Positions 5,164 to 6,833 of a DNA stretch of 6,833 nt are shown piece after piece. The notes under the pieces were generated by a model. That model was not told the DNA's origin, made no database searches, and saw nothing but the letters and a program-made list of their open reading frames with translations. Each line of letters begins with the position of its first letter. Within the stretch, counting starts at the first letter, position 1. The position numbers were made by a program, and so were the translations under genes. This DNA comes from Alphaproteobacteria bacterium (GTDB lineage: Bacteria > Pseudomonadota > Alphaproteobacteria > UBA6615), in contig JAEPNS010000183.1 of NCBI GenBank assembly GCA_017643325.1, positions 1 through 6,833 of the forward strand, in the 5' to 3' direction.

Positions 5164-5958
5164 ATGAACTACGACGACTACGAAGCGATCAGTGCCGAGC
5201 GGAACGGGCGAATCCTGACGCTGACGATGTCGCGCCCGGGGACCATGAACGCGGTCGACGCGATCCTGCATGAAGAGCTCTCGCGCATTTTCTATGACGT
5301 CGATGCCGACCACGATGCGGACGTCGTGATCCTGACGGGCGAAGGCAATGCGTTCTGCGCAGGCGGCGACCTGAAATGGCTGAACGACATGCACGGCGAC
5401 CCGGCCGCGTTCGCGCGCACGGTCTGGGAGGGCAAGCGGCTGGTCAACGGCTTGCTCGACCTCGAGAAACCAATCATTGCCCGCCTGCCGGGGCACGCCA
5501 TCGGGTTGGGGTGCACCATCGCGCTCTATTGCGACATCATCTACGCGGCCGAGGGGGCCAAGCTCGGCGATCCCCACGTGTCGGTCGGACTGGTGGCCGG
5601 CGACGGCGGCGCGGTGATCTGGCCGCAGCTCATCGGATATGCCCGCGCCAAGGAATATCTCATGACCGGCGACCTGCTGACCGCGGGCCAGGCGGCCGAG
5701 ATCGGCCTGATCAACCATGCAGTGCCCGCCGGCGACCTGGACGGCGCGGTCAACGCGATGGCTGAACGCCTCGCCGGCGGCGCGATCAACGCGATCAAGT
5801 GGACCAAGGCGTCGGTGAACGCCGGGCTGAAGCAGGCGGCGAACGCGGTTCTCGACACGGCCTTCAACTTCGAGGCGATGTCGCAGATGACCCAGGACCA
5901 CAAGATCGCGACGGATGCGTTCCTGAAGAAGGAAACACCGAAGTTTTCCGGCAAGTAG
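5164..5958 (+). CDS. Enoyl-CoA hydratase/isomerase (crotonase) family protein
   Basis: A 264-residue cytoplasmic acyl-CoA enzyme, normal length for the family. Crotonase features are the N-terminal strand ILTLTMSRPGTMNAVD, the first oxyanion-hole segment FCAGGDLKWL (64-73), the second HAIGLGCTIALYCDIIYA (111-128), and GDPHVSVGLVAGDGGAVIWP (135-154), then the C-terminal helical trimerisation part. Aligning gap-free with rat mitochondrial enoyl-CoA hydratase through GC-x-x-A-x-x-CDII, the catalytic Glu144 and Glu164 fall on T118 and H138, so simple hydration is doubtful. D147 in the GDGG loop lies near where the dienoyl-CoA isomerase and 4-chlorobenzoyl-CoA dehalogenase branches carry a catalytic Asp. 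Isomerase, lyase or another crotonase chemistry is possible. The ATG at 5164 follows GGGGGA (5155-5160); upstream in-frame codons cross the promoter and are excluded. First gene of a TetR-linked operon, 12 bases before the dehydrogenase. Confidence 0.93.
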   Translation: MNYDDYEAISAERNGRILTLTMSRPGTMNAVDAILHEELSRIFYDVDADHDADVVILTGEGNAFCAGGDLKWLNDMHGDPAAFARTVWEGKRLVNGLLDLEKPIIARLPGHAIGLGCTIALYCDIIYAAEGAKLGDPHVSVGLVAGDGGAVIWPQLIGYARAKEYLMTGDLLTAGQAAEIGLINHAVPAGDLDGAVNAMAERLAGGAINAIKWTKASVNAGLKQAANAVLDTAFNFEAMSQMTQDHKIATDAFLKKETPKFSGK

Positions 5959-5970
5959 GCGGAGCGTGCG

Positions 5971-6833
5971 ATGGAGCATTTCCAGGAAGCCGAACATGTC
6001 ACGATGCTGCGCGACACGGTGCGCCGGTTCGTCGAGAACGAGATGCCGCGTGAGGAGGCGCAGCGCTGGGACCGTGAGAACGACTTTCCGCGCGACATCT
6101 TCGAGAAGCTGTCGGCGCTCGGCGTAAACGCGCTGACTGTACCCGAGGAATACGGCGGCGCGGGGCGGGACATCACCGCGACCATGGTCGTGATTGAGGA
6201 GCTTGCGCGCCGGTCGATGGCGGTCGCTGTTCCCTACATCATGTGCTCCTGCTACGGCGGCATGAACATCGAGGAGGTCGGCAGCGAGGAGCAAAAGAAG
6301 GAACTCCTGCCGAAACTGGCCGAGGGCAAGCTGCTGTTCGCCTACGGCATCTCGGAGCCCGACGTCGGCGCGGATGTCGCGAGCGTTCGCACGACCGCCG
6401 AGCGCAAGGGAAATGGCGGGACGGTGACGATCAACGGGGCGAAGCGCTTCTGCTCCGGCGCAAACATCGCCGACTACATCTATACGGTCGTGAAAAGCGA
6501 CCGTGACGGCGAGCGGTACAGGAACCTGTCGATCGCCCTGATCCCGCCGGACGCCGAGGGTGTGACCATCGAGGTGCAGAACGCGATGGGCATGAAGGGC
6601 GCGTCGACCTGCGACGTCACGTTCGAGGATGTCGAAATACCCGTCGAGAATATTGTTGGCGGCGAGGAGGGCTGGAATGACGGCTGGCGGCGCATTGTCG
6701 GACCCGGCCTCGACGTTGAAAAGATCGAGGTTGCCGCGCTGGCGCTTGGCAACGCGGCGGCCGCCGTGGACGATGCGTGGGAATACTCCCAGGAGCGCAA
6801 GCAGTTCGGGAAACCCGTCTCCGCATTCCAGTC
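5971..6833 (+). CDS. Acyl-CoA dehydrogenase (3' partial)
   Basis: FAD-dependent acyl-CoA dehydrogenase catalysing alpha,beta-desaturation of an acyl-CoA thioester, passing electrons to electron-transfer flavoprotein. The first 287 residues are present; the frame is open at the right edge, so the C-terminus and the catalytic Glu of the MCAD-type position cannot be seen. Visible: N-terminal helical domain with LGVNALTVPEEYGGAG (50-65); middle beta-domain signature YGISEPDVGADVASV (125-139), with GAD where most relatives have GSD; KGASTCDVTFEDVEIPVENIVG (209-230); and the start of the C-terminal domain with LDVEKIEVAALALGNA and ERKQFGKPVSAFQ (275-287), the region that contacts FAD at the dimer interface. 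The ATG at 5971 has GGAG at 5961-5964 six bases upstream and lies 12 bases after the crotonase stop, so the two are surely co-transcribed and probably act in one acyl-CoA degradation route. Which acyl chain is used cannot be told. Confidence 0.95.
   Translation, partial: MEHFQEAEHVTMLRDTVRRFVENEMPREEAQRWDRENDFPRDIFEKLSALGVNALTVPEEYGGAGRDITATMVVIEELARRSMAVAVPYIMCSCYGGMNIEEVGSEEQKKELLPKLAEGKLLFAYGISEPDVGADVASVRTTAERKGNGGTVTINGAKRFCSGANIADYIYTVVKSDRDGERYRNLSIALIPPDAEGVTIEVQNAMGMKGASTCDVTFEDVEIPVENIVGGEEGWNDGWRRIVGPGLDVEKIEVAALALGNAAAAVDDAWEYSQERKQFGKPVSAFQ

Noticed and set aside
5089..6294. Long minus-strand open frame opposite the crotonase and dehydrogenase
   Set aside because: It runs antisense to two unmistakable enzymes and across the promoter region; its composition is of the shadow type and no motif was seen.

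Overview
The window is gene-dense, GC-rich DNA with short intergenic gaps, typical of an alphaproteobacterial chromosome. The GC- and CG-rich codon use, a PleC/DivJ-like phosphotransfer domain in the sensor kinase, and the TetR–crotonase–acyl-CoA dehydrogenase cluster all suggest this group, but no marker gene is present to name the organism more closely. I see no rRNA, tRNA, CRISPR array, insertion sequence or prophage gene.

Left block, plus strand (1-3796): the 3' part of a membrane-bound CHASE2-PAS-HisKA-HATPase sensor histidine kinase that begins before the window; a 104-residue YciI-like protein; and a 425-residue concentrative nucleoside transporter (CNT/NupC family) whose nucleobase-binding motif differs from the canonical one. 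The gaps are 33 and 53 bases and no promoter is obvious between the genes, so they may be co-transcribed. Both gaps can form RNA hairpins: a UUCG-capped stem after the kinase stop, and a stem that would cover the transporter's ribosome binding site.

Middle block (3797-5024): a small DUF2786 protein with a helix-turn-helix-like C-terminus lies on the plus strand. Its conserved N-terminal domain can be included only if translation starts at an unusual ATC codon. It converges on a minus-strand TetR-family regulator, and the two genes share a CTAG palindrome that supplies both stop codons.

Right block (5025-6833): a 139-base divergent intergenic region with a good sigma-70-type promoter and an AT-rich dyad separates tetR from a plus-strand pair. 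This pair is a crotonase-fold protein lacking both hydratase glutamates, followed 12 bases later by an acyl-CoA dehydrogenase that runs off the right edge. The arrangement suggests a TetR-controlled acyl-CoA catabolic operon in which the dehydrogenase oxidises an acyl-CoA and the crotonase-like enzyme acts on an unsaturated CoA thioester. The substrate cannot be told from the sequence. Nothing here amounts to a clearly new biological system; the best leads are the altered active sites of the crotonase and transporter, the ATC start, and the shared tetR/crotonase control region.
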